A stretch of DNA of 64,000 bases from Fusobacterium ulcerans ATCC 49185 (GCF_900683735.1 NZ_LR215979.1:868001-932000); one strand, 5' to 3'; numbered from the stretch's first letter, positions 27,447 through 36,872 are shown. The notes: generated by a model not told the origin, from the letters alone. Program-made: numbers and translations.

Positions 27447-28790
27447 ATGAGTGTTTTTTTAAAATTTATTTTACTTATTATTTTAATACTGATGAGTATT
27501 TTTTTATCCATAAGTGAGATATCCCTTGCTTCAGCAAGAAAGATGAAACTGCAGATAATGATAGAAGAGGGAGATGAGAATGCAGAAAAAGTATTGAAGG
27601 TACAGGAAACTTCAGGGAATTTTTTTACTGCTATTCAGATTGGAATAAATGCTATTGCAATATTAGGTGGTATAATTGGAGATAACATAGCAGGACCATG
27701 GGTAACTTCCTTTATAGGAAAATGGATGCCAGCTCTTGCAGATAAAGCTCCCATGATAGGAAGTATAATATCATTCCTTCTTATAACAGGAATGTTTATT
27801 GAGTTTGCTGACTTGATACCTAAAAGGCTGGCAATGGTGGCACCAGAAGCTATTGCAGTACACATAATAAGTCCTATGATGGTTTTGATATATGTTTTAA
27901 GACCATTGATATTTATATTCAATGGAACAGCAACATTTGTTTTTAGGCTGTTCAAAATCCCTTTGAAGAGAAATGATAGTATAACCTATGATGATATATT
28001 TGCTGTAGTAGATGCAGGAGCAGAGGCAGGAGTAGTTCAGAGAAAGGAACATTATCTGATAGAGAATATATTTGAGCTAGATACCAGATGGGTTTCTTCC
28101 ATAATGACCACAAGAGATGAGATAGTGTATCTCACTTTAGAAGAGGGAGAAGAGAGTATAAAAGAAAAAATAGCAAACTATCCCCATTCTAAATTTTTGG
28201 TGTGCCAAAACGAAATAGATACGGTTCTAGGGTATGTAGATTCTAAAGATATTCTTCCTAGAATATTAAAAGGTGAAATGAGTGGACTTCATGATATACA
28301 AGAGATATGCAATCCAAGTCTTCTAATAATTCCAAATACATTGACATTATCAGAAGCTTTGGATAGATTTAATGAAGCAAGGGATGACTTTGCTATAATA
28401 TTAAATGAGTATGGGCATGTAGTAGGACTTGTAACATTAAATGATGTAGTAAATACCCTTATGGGAGATATAGTTTATCAGGATCAGGATGAACAGCAGA
28501 TAATATCAAGAGGTGAAGGTTCATGGCTTATGGATGGAGTGACACCTATTGAAGATGTAAAAAAAGTTTTGGATATTGAAAAATTTCCAGAAGAGGATAC
28601 ATATGAAACAATAGCTGGATTTATGATGTATATGCTGAAAAGTATTCCTAAAAAAGCTGCTATGGTGGAATTTGAAAATTACACTTTTGAAGTTGTAGAT
28701 GTAGATAACTTTAAAGTTGATCAACTTCTGGTAACAAAAAAAGAAAATGATGAAGAGGAAGAAGATTTTGAAAATATAACTCTTGAATAA
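27447..28790 (+). CDS. CNNM/CBS-domain membrane protein (CorC/HlyC, TlyC-type)
   Basis: A 447-residue protein. An N-terminal CNNM transmembrane domain (about 1-190, with SISEISLASARKMKLQ and a FIEFADLIPKRLA motif) is followed by a CBS pair (about 210-340) with the MTTRDEIVYL and FAIILNEYGHVVGLVTLNDV motifs. A C-terminal CorC/HlyC domain ends it. Such proteins are magnesium/divalent cation transporters or regulators; the old label hemolysin is misleading. AGGAGAGG precedes the ATG; a terminator follows. Confidence 0.88.
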   Translation: MSVFLKFILLIILILMSIFLSISEISLASARKMKLQIMIEEGDENAEKVLKVQETSGNFFTAIQIGINAIAILGGIIGDNIAGPWVTSFIGKWMPALADKAPMIGSIISFLLITGMFIEFADLIPKRLAMVAPEAIAVHIISPMMVLIYVLRPLIFIFNGTATFVFRLFKIPLKRNDSITYDDIFAVVDAGAEAGVVQRKEHYLIENIFELDTRWVSSIMTTRDEIVYLTLEEGEESIKEKIANYPHSKFLVCQNEIDTVLGYVDSKDILPRILKGEMSGLHDIQEICNPSLLIIPNTLTLSEALDRFNEARDDFAIILNEYGHVVGLVTLNDVVNTLMGDIVYQDQDEQQIISRGEGSWLMDGVTPIEDVKKVLDIEKFPEEDTYETIAGFMMYMLKSIPKKAAMVEFENYTFEVVDVDNFKVDQLLVTKKENDEEEEDFENITLE

Positions 28791-28804
28791 TAAAGCAAAT
28801 ACCA

Positions 28805-28840
28805 GGGTAACCAAAAATTAGATTTTGGTTACTCTTTTTT
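28805..28840 (+). terminator. Intrinsic terminator after the CNNM gene
   Basis: GGTAACCAAAA / TTTTGGTTACT is a near-perfect 11-base stem with T7 after it. The rest of the gap to 29161 holds nothing recognisable. Confidence 0.8.
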
Positions 28841-29161
28841 TAATGATTATTTTATATGTTTATGCTGAGGTTGTTTTTATATTTATATGATTATTTTAAT
28901 ATTTTCTCTGAAAACTATACTTTTAGTAGAAGAAAAAATTTAATGATTTAATTTGGCAAGAAAAAATATTTGTTTTTGAAATAAAATATTTAAATATAAA
29001 ATTTATATCCAAATCTGCAGATAATAGATGAAATGAGTCATAATTGCATACAAAAATTGAATATTTTATTTGCTTTTGAGAAAGGATTGGAATATAATTA
29101 AGAGTATAATTTAAAAAAGAAATTATATAATTATTAGAGCAGAATAATTGGAGGAATCAAA

Positions 29162-29914
29162 ATGTTGTTTTGGGGAAAAAAGAAAAAAATGCTTCCAGAT
29201 ATCATAGTTGGATTTGTTCTTTTAGAAGGAATTAGTTATGACTTCAATGAATTGAAAGTTAATTTAAAAAAGGAATGGGGAATAGAAATAAAAGATTCCG
29301 CAGAAGAGGACACAATAGCCTTTAATGTGGATAAAATGCTTATAGCATGCAGCTTTGTACCAGAACCAATTCCAGATCATGAGGTAGAAAGCCACTACAA
29401 GGATAATTGGATGTGGAAAGATGCAGAAAAGAAAGTATCTAAACACAGATCACATATAATAATTTCCATACTTAATGGAAAAGATATTATTGAAAGATAT
29501 AAAATATTTACAAAAATAGCCAGCAGTATATTGGCAGAGGATGGGACTATTGCTGTGTATATGAGTCCTATGATTATTGAGAGAGAAACATACAGATGTC
29601 TGGCAAAGGAATTGAAAATAGGAAAACTTCCTGTACTTTTATGGGTATATATAGGAATAGCTGGAGGGGAAAATGGTATATCAGCCTATACTCTTGGACT
29701 GAATCATTTTAAGAAAAAAGAGGTAGAGATATTGAATTCCTTGAGAGATTGTGAAGAGGTATTTGAATTTCTTCTGAGAATAGTTGGAGAAATAATAAAA
29801 AATGATATCACTGTTGAAAAAGGGAGCTATTTCAATATTGGAAAAAAAGTATTTTCTTTTAAAGTATCTTCTGGTATTTTTGTAAATGGAAAATCTCTAA
29901 AAATAACATATTAG
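29162..29914 (+). CDS. DUF4261 domain protein
   Basis: A 250-residue soluble protein matching the DUF4261 family: N-terminal GFVLLEG segment, SFVPEPIPDHEVE, HIIISILNGKDIIERY, and the conserved LPVLLWVYIG with GLNHFKKKEVEIL near the end. Function is unknown for the family. GGAGG precedes the ATG. It is monocistronic. Confidence 0.75.
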   Translation: MLFWGKKKKMLPDIIVGFVLLEGISYDFNELKVNLKKEWGIEIKDSAEEDTIAFNVDKMLIACSFVPEPIPDHEVESHYKDNWMWKDAEKKVSKHRSHIIISILNGKDIIERYKIFTKIASSILAEDGTIAVYMSPMIIERETYRCLAKELKIGKLPVLLWVYIGIAGGENGISAYTLGLNHFKKKEVEILNSLRDCEEVFEFLLRIVGEIIKNDITVEKGSYFNIGKKVFSFKVSSGIFVNGKSLKITY

Positions 29915-29924
29915 TATATATATA

Positions 29925-29958
29925 AAAACTGATCAGATTCATAAGGGCAGTTTTTTTA
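29925..29958 (+). terminator. Weak intrinsic terminator after the DUF4261 gene
   Basis: AAACTG / CAGTTT stem with a long loop and T7. Confidence 0.45.
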
Positions 29959-30078
29959 TTTGAAAATTAAAAAGAGATATTTAGGAGTCTAAGCTAAATA
30001 TCTCTTTTCTATTGTTAATACACAGAAAGTTTAAATTGTAGTTAAAGTTTAAATATTTATATAAAAAGTTATTAATAA

Positions 30079-31017
30079 TTAATCTTTTTCATTTGCATAT
30101 TGAACTTTTTTAGCTTGCATGTCTTCAGGTTTATGGTAAGTAGCAAATTTAGCATGATCTATATAGATGTTTTGAATATCTGGATTTTGTCCCAAACCTT
30201 CTAATATAATTTTAGAAACTGTGAATCCAGCTCCTTTAAGATCATTATTCCAATCTTCAGCTATGTCATTATTAGCATGATCTCCAGCAACAAACATAAA
30301 TGGCATTAATATAACATCTTTAACACCTTTAGATTTTAATTTAGCAACTACATTGTCAAATGTAGGGTATCCCTCTACTGTACCAACTGCATAAGTATCC
30401 ATTCCTTCAGCAGTAAATACATAATCCATCATAGCATAAGCAGATCCTCCAAAATGATGAGTTCCATGTCCTACTAAAACTACACCTTGATTAGCTTTTA
30501 AAGGTCCTACTTTTTTAGCTATAGCTTTAGCAACAGCTTCATAGTCTTCATGAGTAGTTAATAGTGGAGTTCCCATTCTTATATCTTTAAAATCTTTTTC
30601 ATATCCTTTTAATTCTTCAGCAAGATTGTTAGATTCAACCCCGTTCATGATGTGAGTACCTTGTACTAAAAGATGAGTGTATCCTTTAGCTTTTAAATCG
30701 TTTATAACTTCAGAAGGATTTTGTTTTTCAATTCCTTTAGCTTTTAATCTTCTCATAACAATTCTTGAAGTATAGGCCTCTTTTACATCAGCATTTTTGA
30801 ATTCATTTTTAGCTTTTGCATTGATAGCATCAATAGTTAAAGCTCTAGTATCATCATAAGTAGTTCCAAAGTGAACCATAAGCACAGCTGCTTTATCCCC
30901 TTTTTGCATTCCTTTGAAAAAATCGTTATCCACATATCCTCCTTCTGAATGTGCAAATGCTGCAGTTCCTCCAGCTAGAAGCATAGCTCCAGCCAATAAA
31001 TTTCTCATTTTTCCCAT
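30079..31017 (-). CDS. cbiK: Secreted sirohydrochlorin cobaltochelatase
   Basis: A 312-residue class II chelatase inserting Co2+ into sirohydrochlorin during anaerobic B12 synthesis. Metal-binding histidines are evident in VLMVHFGTTYDDTR and VVLVGHGTHHFGG, with the acidic YVFTAEGMDTYAVGTVEGYPT region conserved. It begins with a clear signal peptide (AGAMLLAGGTAAFAH), so it should act in the periplasm, like the CbiK-P of Desulfovibrio; cytoplasmic CbiK lacks this. A cobalamin riboswitch with a terminator lies directly upstream. No other cobalamin synthesis gene is adjacent. Confidence 0.92.
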   Translation of the reverse strand: MGKMRNLLAGAMLLAGGTAAFAHSEGGYVDNDFFKGMQKGDKAAVLMVHFGTTYDDTRALTIDAINAKAKNEFKNADVKEAYTSRIVMRRLKAKGIEKQNPSEVINDLKAKGYTHLLVQGTHIMNGVESNNLAEELKGYEKDFKDIRMGTPLLTTHEDYEAVAKAIAKKVGPLKANQGVVLVGHGTHHFGGSAYAMMDYVFTAEGMDTYAVGTVEGYPTFDNVVAKLKSKGVKDVILMPFMFVAGDHANNDIAEDWNNDLKGAGFTVSKIILEGLGQNPDIQNIYIDHAKFATYHKPEDMQAKKVQYANEKD

Positions 31018-31054
31018 AATCTTCCTCCTAATAAATTTGCAGGGATTTTTTTAA

Positions 31055-31083
31055 ATAAAAAAATCTCCTGTGATAGGAGATAT
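31055..31083 (-). terminator. Riboswitch-controlled terminator before cbiK
   Basis: On the minus strand ATCTCCT / AGGAGAT with a five-base loop is followed by T7. An alternative upstream stem (GAGATAT pairing with ATATCTC, plus ACCTT/AAGG, about 31078-31125) would consume its left arm, giving a terminator/antiterminator switch. Confidence 0.75.
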
Positions 31084-31149
31084 AAGCCTTGATTAAATAA
31101 AAATAATTAAGGTCAATATCTCTTGTCCACGCAATGATATTTACAGTAT

Positions 31150-31320
31150 TCATTTGAGGCAGGTCTCCTGGCTTAGCTTCATTCTTAAGATACCCTTCCC
31201 AGATTAAATAATCCAGTGGTTATATCTTTCGTCAGCATCACAGTGGCGGGACCGCGGAGGGATTAAACCTCACTTCCCAATTATTCTAAAAATATAGAAC
31301 CTCAAATTCAATTATTCTGT
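31150..31320 (-). ncRNA. Cobalamin riboswitch upstream of cbiK
   Basis: Read on the minus strand it contains GGGAAGTGAGG, the conserved B12-box core CCCGCCACTGT, then CTGGGAAGG and the closing AAGCCAGGAGACCTGCC. This is the full order of the cobalamin riboswitch core. The downstream terminator shows transcriptional control. Confidence 0.93.
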
Positions 31321-31419
31321 TCAGTATGAATATACTATGTTTTCTTTCAAATGTCAATAGTAAAAATTAAAAATACACTTTAGAATTTTGGGTAGAAAGG
31401 ATATTTATATAATTCTTCA

Positions 31420-31448
31420 TTGACAAAGAAGCAGTTAAGTAATAAAAT
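31420..31448 (+). promoter_or_regulatory. Promoter of the btu transporter operon
   Basis: TTGACA (31420-31425), 17 bases, TAAAAT (31443-31448), about 30 bases before the riboswitch begins. Confidence 0.7.
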
Positions 31449-31479
31449 TAGAGTATTAAAATATATTGCTATATGATGT

Positions 31480-31655
31480 TTATTCTAAGTTTTATGATTA
31501 AAAGGGAATTGAGTGAAAATCTCAAACGGTCCGGCCACTGTAATTTAGCAAATAGCTTTCAGATACCATTGGATGTATATCTGAGAAGGAGAAAGCTGTG
31601 TTTGAGCTATAAGTCAGAAGACCTGCTTAGAAAGATTATTGTACAAGCTTCCGAG
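31480..31655 (+). ncRNA. Cobalamin riboswitch upstream of the btuFCD-type operon
   Basis: AAAGGGAATTGAG, the B12-box CCGGCCACTGTAA and the closing segment AAGTCAGAAGACCTGC occur in order. A short open frame over this stretch (31473-31673) is incidental. Confidence 0.9.
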
Positions 31656-31693
31656 GAAAGTTATGCTACATAGAAATTTAAAGAGCTTTTAAT

Positions 31694-31727
31694 GTAGCCT
31701 GGTATTTCTTTGTGCTGGGCTTTTTTA
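31694..31727 (+). terminator. Riboswitch terminator before btuF
   Basis: AGCCTGGT pairs with GCTGGGCT, including G-U pairs, around a ten-base loop, followed by T6. Confidence 0.65.
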
Positions 31728-31757
31728 TTGGATAAAATTATATAACAGGAGAAAATA

Positions 31758-32660
31758 ATGAAAAAAGTATATATTATTCTAACTGCTGTATTCCTACTTG
31801 TAATAGGAAATATATCTTTTGGAAAAGAGAAATTTTCTATACATCAGGGAGAAGAGGACTTGCAACTGGATTATTTTCCAAAGGCTGTAGTCACAGATTC
31901 GGCTATAATATCAAGATTTCTGGCAGCATTGGATATTGATTTGGTAGGAGTGGCAAGTTCTACAACAAAGATACCTGAAAAATATGATGATATTCCCAGA
32001 ATAGGAAGGTCTGGAATACCTGATTTGGAATTGGTAAAAGCTTTGAGGACAGATTTAGTAATATCAACTATTTATTCCAAACCAGCACTAAAACCAAAAT
32101 ATGATAATCTTAATATACCTAGTTTTTATATGAAAGTGGATACATATGATGAATCTATGAAAGCCATTGAAATACTGGGAAAAGCTTTTCATAAGGACAA
32201 GGAAGCTAAAGCTATACTTGATGATGTAAAAAGGAGAGAAAAAATACTAGCTGAAAAGTTAAAGGGAAAAGAAAAAAAAAGAATAGCCATTCTTTATGGA
32301 AATGGAGAGAGTTTCTTTATGACTGGAAAAAATCATTTTCTCCAAGGTCTCATGGATAAAATAGGGTGTGAAAATGTAGTAACTTCTATTGATAACAGTG
32401 CACTTTTGAAAAGATCAGTACCATTCAGCATGGAGCAGCTCATTAAAGCTAATCCTGATGTGATATTGAGACTTCCCACAAGCCAGACTAAAAATGGAGA
32501 GGGATTTGAAGAGATATTTTCAAGCAACCCTGTATGGAAGCTTACAAAGGCATATAAAAATAATAAAATACTGGATATCGATCCTACATTATTCAGAATG
32601 AGTGCTGGGGTAAATTCGATAGACGCATTGGAGGAATTATACAGATATGTTTATGAATAA
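31758..32660 (+). CDS. btuF: Corrinoid ABC transporter substrate-binding protein (BtuF-like)
   Basis: A 300-residue periplasmic binding protein of the helical-backbone metal/corrinoid class. It has a signal peptide (cleaved near NISFG), a first lobe with VGVASSTTKIPEKY and LVKALRTDLVIST, and a second lobe with RIAILYGNGESFFMTG. Sequence alone cannot separate cobalamin from haem or siderophore binders. The cobalamin riboswitch upstream makes a corrinoid the likely ligand. It overlaps the permease gene by 14 bases. Confidence 0.85.
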   Translation: MKKVYIILTAVFLLVIGNISFGKEKFSIHQGEEDLQLDYFPKAVVTDSAIISRFLAALDIDLVGVASSTTKIPEKYDDIPRIGRSGIPDLELVKALRTDLVISTIYSKPALKPKYDNLNIPSFYMKVDTYDESMKAIEILGKAFHKDKEAKAILDDVKRREKILAEKLKGKEKKRIAILYGNGESFFMTGKNHFLQGLMDKIGCENVVTSIDNSALLKRSVPFSMEQLIKANPDVILRLPTSQTKNGEGFEEIFSSNPVWKLTKAYKNNKILDIDPTLFRMSAGVNSIDALEELYRYVYE

Positions 32661-33648
32661 AGATAAGAGAGGGAGAAAGATAATTCTTATCTTTACTGCT
32701 TTGGTTATTTTAAGTTTTTCAATCATATTTTCAGTGAGATTTGGAAGTGTGAACTATACTTCTGGAGAAATATTGAAATCTCTTTTCATAAAGAGTTATG
32801 ATGATGAGATATTGAAAGCTATTTTATGGGATATAAGAATACCACGTATACTGATTGCTGTAATGGTAGGATGCAATCTGTCACTAGCAGGAGTATTACT
32901 GCAAGCTGTAATGAAAAACCCACTGGCTGATCCGGGACTTACAGGAGTATCTTCTGGAGCAAGCGTTACTGCTTTGATTATTATGATACTTTATCCTAGA
33001 GCTATATTTTTTATGAATTTCTCTGCATTTGTAGGGGGAGCAATAGCTTGTGCCATTGTGTTTATGCTAGCATGGAAAAAAGGTTTGAAGCCTATAAGAG
33101 TGATTCTGTCAGGGGTAGCTATAAATGCTATACTTGGGAGTATTACAGGTTTGATGTTTATACTTTTCAGTGATGAGATACAGGGAGTATTGTCTTGGCT
33201 CAATGGAAGCTTGAATGGAAAAAACTGGAGACATGTAACAGGACTGCTTCCATATACTGTTGTTGGAATTTTAGCCTGTTTTACTATGATAAGAGATGCA
33301 AATATTCTCCAATTAGGAGATAATTTTGCTGTGAATCTTGGAGTGGATATTCCCAGAAAAAGATTAAAGCTTTGTGCTCTTGCCTGTTTTCTAACAGGAA
33401 TATCAGTTGCCAATGTGGGACTGATAGGTTTTGTTGGACTTATAGTTCCTCACATAGCTAGATTGATAATAGGGTCAGATCATACATATCTAATACCATT
33501 TGCTGGACTTCTTGGTGCTGTAGTACTGGTAATAGCAGACACAATATCAAGAACTATGTTTTCACCTATTGAGATACCTGCTGGTATAGTAATGGCTGTA
33601 ATTGGTGTGCCGTTCTTTCTGTACCTGCTGAGAAAGGTAGGTGACTAG
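32647..33648 (+). CDS. btuC: Corrinoid ABC transporter permease (BtuC/FecCD family)
   Basis: A 333-residue inner-membrane permease with about ten helices. Family signatures are LWDIRIPRILIAVMVGCNLSLAGVLLQAV, NPLADPGLTGVSSGA and the coupling region GFVGLIVPHIARLIIG. It pairs with the ATPase directly downstream. The first ATG at 32647 overlaps btuF; a second ATG two codons later is equally possible. Confidence 0.88.
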   Translation: MFMNKDKRGRKIILIFTALVILSFSIIFSVRFGSVNYTSGEILKSLFIKSYDDEILKAILWDIRIPRILIAVMVGCNLSLAGVLLQAVMKNPLADPGLTGVSSGASVTALIIMILYPRAIFFMNFSAFVGGAIACAIVFMLAWKKGLKPIRVILSGVAINAILGSITGLMFILFSDEIQGVLSWLNGSLNGKNWRHVTGLLPYTVVGILACFTMIRDANILQLGDNFAVNLGVDIPRKRLKLCALACFLTGISVANVGLIGFVGLIVPHIARLIIGSDHTYLIPFAGLLGAVVLVIADTISRTMFSPIEIPAGIVMAVIGVPFFLYLLRKVGD

Positions 33649-33649
33649 A

Positions 33650-34429
33650 ATGAAAACTATAAAAGGGTATAATATAGAGCTGGCTTATGGAGAAAAAGTC
33701 ATTATACATGATCTTGATATCGAGATAACAAAAGGAGAAGTAGTTTCTATAATAGGAACCAATGGCTGTGGAAAATCAACTCTTTTAAAAGCTATATCAA
33801 GAGTGCTTCCATGTAAAAATGGAAATATATATTTAGATGGAGAAGAGATAAGCAGTATAAAAAATAAGGAGTTTGCAAAGAAACTTGCATTTGTTTCACA
33901 GAATAATGAGATACCTGATGATATAACTGTATATGACTTTATCATGTATGGGAGAGTTCCTCATAAAAAATGGTATGAGGTATATAACCAAGAAGACAGA
34001 GATATAGTGGACTGGGCTATTACAATGTGTAAATTGGATAATTTCAGAGAGAGAAAAGTAATGAGCTTGTCAGGGGGAGAAAGACAGAAAGTATGGATAG
34101 CAATGGTGCTTGCTCAAAAGACAGGGATACTTCTATTAGATGAACCTACAACATATCTTGATATCTGTCATCAATTTGAGATAATGGAGCTGGTAAAGGA
34201 ACTGAATCAGAATCTGGGAATAACTATAATAATGGTGCTTCATGATTTGAACCAGGCTGCTCAATACAGCAACAGGATAATTGTGCTTAAAGATGGGAAA
34301 AAATATAAAGATGGAAAATCACTGGAAGTTCTTACACCACAACTCATAAGAGAAGTGTACAGAGTGGAGTCTTCAATTGAAATAGAAGATGGAGTTCCAT
34401 ATTTCAGATTAAAAGGAATAGTTAAATAA
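33650..34429 (+). CDS. btuD: Corrinoid ABC transporter ATPase (BtuD/FecE-like)
   Basis: A 259-residue ATP-binding subunit. Walker A is GTNGCGKSTLLKA, the signature is LSGGERQKVW, Walker B is TGILLLDEPTTYLD, followed by the H-loop VLHDLNQAAQYS. The ATG at 33650, one base after the permease stop, has AGGTAGGTG before it and is preferred to the GTG at 33641. It completes a riboswitch-controlled three-gene importer. Confidence 0.9.
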   Translation: MKTIKGYNIELAYGEKVIIHDLDIEITKGEVVSIIGTNGCGKSTLLKAISRVLPCKNGNIYLDGEEISSIKNKEFAKKLAFVSQNNEIPDDITVYDFIMYGRVPHKKWYEVYNQEDRDIVDWAITMCKLDNFRERKVMSLSGGERQKVWIAMVLAQKTGILLLDEPTTYLDICHQFEIMELVKELNQNLGITIIMVLHDLNQAAQYSNRIIVLKDGKKYKDGKSLEVLTPQLIREVYRVESSIEIEDGVPYFRLKGIVK

Positions 34430-34683
34430 AAAAATAATTTTAAAATAAAAGAGTAAAAAAATTCTTGAAATTAAAAATATATAATCAATGAAATAGATTA
34501 ATATATAGAAAAGATATTCTTTGAAGTATAAAAAATTTCAGGAAGCTATGGAGATTATTATAAAAAATATTAAAAATAATAAATATATGATAAGGAATAG
34601 CTTTTGAAATATAAATTATTAAGAACAAAATTTTAAATAGTGTAATTTTTTCGTAATTTATATATCAAATTTTATGAAAATGA

Positions 34684-34712
34684 TTGACAAAGAGCAAGAT
34701 AAATCATATCAT
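34684..34712 (+). promoter_or_regulatory. Promoter of the exbB-exbD-tonB operon
   Basis: TTGACA (34684-34689), 17 bases, TATCAT (34707-34712), just upstream of the riboswitch. The preceding gap from 34430 is AT-rich with nothing recognisable. Confidence 0.7.
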
Positions 34713-34718
34713 ATGGAT

Positions 34719-34885
34719 ATAGTGTTAGGTGCCAAAAGGCTTAAAAGAGGAAGATGGGTGAAAATCCCACACAGCCCCCGCTACTGTAAGGTGGACGAAA
34801 CCAACAACCACTGGATTATTTAATCTGGGAAGGAAGGGAGTAGAATGAAACCGAGTCAGGAGACTTACCTAAAAACTAGTTTTTT
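34719..34885 (+). ncRNA. Cobalamin riboswitch upstream of exbB-exbD-tonB
   Basis: AGGTGCC near the 5' end, GGGTGAAAATCCCAC, the B12-box CCCGCTACTGTAA, CTGGGAAGG and the closing GAGTCAGGAGACTTACC occur in canonical order. Confidence 0.93.
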
Positions 34886-34943
34886 TACTTTTTCGGTGGG
34901 AAAAAGAGAGAGCATCAATCAAATATCAATGGATATTTAAGAT

Positions 34944-35002
34944 TCTCTGATAAAAACAAAATGGGGGCTTGTAAGCACTTGTTTTTTATCAGAGATTTTT
35001 TT
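34944..35002 (+). terminator. Riboswitch terminator before exbB
   Basis: TCTCTGATAAAAACAA pairs with TTGTTTTTTATCAGAGA, followed by T7, 40 bases before the exbB ATG. Confidence 0.85.
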
Positions 35003-35042
35003 AGTGTAATTAATTAATTTTAAATATAGATCAGGAGGAAAA

Positions 35043-35672
35043 ATGTATACTTACTTCATAGAAGGTGGAATGATGATGTGGCTTTTAGCTGCCTTATCTA
35101 TAATGGGATTGGGAACAATATTAGAAAGAACTGCTTATTTCATAAAAAATGAGCAGGGAATAACAAGGGAATTTAAAGAGGAAATAGTAGCTCTGGTAAG
35201 AGCTGGAAAAGAAAAAGAAGCTATAGAATTATGTGATAAAACAAATAATTCAGTATCTAGAACAGTAAAGAGCATACTATTAGCTTATAAAAATGAAAAT
35301 GATCTATATGAAAGTAAAGAGAAGCTAATGAAAGAAAAAGCTTTGGAGCAGATAGAGAATCTGGAAAGAAGATTATCTATATTGGGGATAGTGGCATATA
35401 TTTCTCCAATGGCTGGACTCCTTGGAACTGTACTTGGAATGATAAAATCATTTAAAGCAATAGCATTGCAGGGAGCTGGAGATCCAAATGTAGTAGCCAA
35501 TGGAATCTCAGAAGCTCTTCTTACAACAGCCGCAGGACTCCTTATAGCCATACCAGCAATAATAGCATATCAAACATTTAACAGAAAAGCTGATAAGATA
35601 ATGCTTGAAATAGAAAAAACTTCCACTGCACTTATCAATATTAAAAAAGCTGGAAAGAAGGAAGAGATATGA
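35043..35672 (+). CDS. exbB: ExbB/TolQ-type proton channel subunit
   Basis: A 209-residue MotA/TolQ/ExbB family protein with three transmembrane helices. The conserved PMAGLLGTVLGMIKSFKAI and LLTTAAGLLIAIPAIIAY segments line the proton path. It energises TonB. It begins 40 bases after the riboswitch terminator with CAGGAGG, and its stop overlaps the exbD start by four bases. Confidence 0.93.
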   Translation: MYTYFIEGGMMMWLLAALSIMGLGTILERTAYFIKNEQGITREFKEEIVALVRAGKEKEAIELCDKTNNSVSRTVKSILLAYKNENDLYESKEKLMKEKALEQIENLERRLSILGIVAYISPMAGLLGTVLGMIKSFKAIALQGAGDPNVVANGISEALLTTAAGLLIAIPAIIAYQTFNRKADKIMLEIEKTSTALINIKKAGKKEEI

Positions 35673-36079
35673 GGGAACTAAGAAGAAAGAAGGGGATAAT
35701 TAATCCTGATCTGACACCATTGATAGATGTGGTCTTTCAGTTATTGATATTTTTTATGCTGGTGACTACATTCAGCCAGTATAATAAATTTGACATGAAT
35801 CTTCCTAAATCTTCTGTAGAGGAAATAAATATGACAGAAGAGGGAGCTGAACTGATAATAGATAAAGATGGCAAGTATTTCTTTAAGAATGGTGAAGATT
35901 CAGTAGAGATAGAAAATGAAAAACTAGAAGAAACTGTAAAAGAACTGATGAAAGGGAGAAAAGAACAGACTCTCATAGTTAGTGCTGATAAAGATTTAAG
36001 ATATGAAACTGTAATAGAAACTATGGGAAGATTGAAGAATATAGGGCTGGAGAAATTAGAAATAAATAGTATAAAGTAG
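35669..36079 (+). CDS. exbD: ExbD/TolR-type biopolymer transport protein
   Basis: A 136-residue protein with one N-terminal transmembrane helix. The essential aspartate lies in NPDLTPLIDVVFQLLIFFML, and the periplasmic domain has LIVSADKDLRYETVIETMG. It works with ExbB to couple proton flow to TonB. It is translationally coupled to exbB. Confidence 0.93.
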   Translation: MRELRRKKGIINPDLTPLIDVVFQLLIFFMLVTTFSQYNKFDMNLPKSSVEEINMTEEGAELIIDKDGKYFFKNGEDSVEIENEKLEETVKELMKGRKEQTLIVSADKDLRYETVIETMGRLKNIGLEKLEINSIK

Positions 36080-36082
36080 GTG

Positions 36083-36778
36083 ATGAAATTGAAATTCTAT
36101 GTAATCTCTTTTTTATGTCATCTGCTGTTGCTTTTTGCTATATATGTCAAGCCTGTAAAAGATGTAAAACTGGATAGTAAAAATGTTTTGGTATATCTTA
36201 GTGAGCTGAAAGTGGAAAATAATACACCTGCTCCAGCACCATTGCAGTCTTTTGCACAGCCAGAGCCTAAAAAAGAGGAAAAGCCAAAGGAAGAAAAGAA
36301 AATTGAAAAAAAAATAGAGAAGAAAGCAGTAAAAAAAGTTGTTAAAAAAGAAGTTAAAAAGAAGGAAGAACCAGTGAAGGAAGAAGCTAAAGAAGAAGTA
36401 AAAGAGGAAATATCTTCTGGAAATTCAGCACCATATAATCCATTAGCAGGATTAGTGAAAGATGGAACTGGTACATATATAGGGGATCAGAAGAGTGGTG
36501 GCGGAATCAGATATAGAATCAAAAGAGAAATTGAACCTGAATATCCTGTCCTTGCTAAAAGAGCCAACTATCGAAATGAGGTAGTTATAAAAACAAAATT
36601 CCTTATTGGACTCAATGGAAAGGTAGAGGAGATAATATTTTTGGATAACTTTACTTCTTACGGCTTCAGAAAAGAGGTAGAAAAAGCTCTTAAAAAATGG
36701 GAGTTTGATCCAATAATTTATCATGGAGAAAAGATAAAACTCTATTTCTATAAAGATTTCAGATTTAATGTTAAGTAA
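36083..36778 (+). CDS. tonB: Energy transducer TonB
   Basis: About 231 residues. An N-terminal membrane anchor with a conserved-type histidine (ISFLCHLLLLFAIY) is followed by a long lysine/glutamate-rich periplasm-spanning linker (about 65-110). The TonB C-terminal domain (EPEYPVLAKRANYRNEVVIK...VEKALKKWEFDP) contacts receptor TonB boxes. A GTG three bases earlier is an alternative start. The gene follows exbD without a gap. B12-riboswitch control of a TonB system implies it serves the BtuB-type receptor at 39569-41599. Confidence 0.92.
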   Translation: MKLKFYVISFLCHLLLLFAIYVKPVKDVKLDSKNVLVYLSELKVENNTPAPAPLQSFAQPEPKKEEKPKEEKKIEKKIEKKAVKKVVKKEVKKKEEPVKEEAKEEVKEEISSGNSAPYNPLAGLVKDGTGTYIGDQKSGGGIRYRIKREIEPEYPVLAKRANYRNEVVIKTKFLIGLNGKVEEIIFLDNFTSYGFRKEVEKALKKWEFDPIIYHGEKIKLYFYKDFRFNVK

Positions 36779-36872
36779 ATATTTAAGATAATATTCAGAA
36801 AAATAAAGTGTATAAAGTTAATTTAAATAAGTGTTTTTCAAAAGCTATATAAAATTTAAAGGAGTGATAATT

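Noticed and set aside
28841-29161. Gap searched for RNA or small genes
   Set aside because: Only AT-rich sequence after the terminator; no promoter-terminator pair, repeat or coding frame convincing enough to report.
31473-31673. A 66-codon open frame
   Set aside because: It lies entirely over the cobalamin riboswitch of the btu operon, has no ribosome site and its codons follow the RNA consensus.
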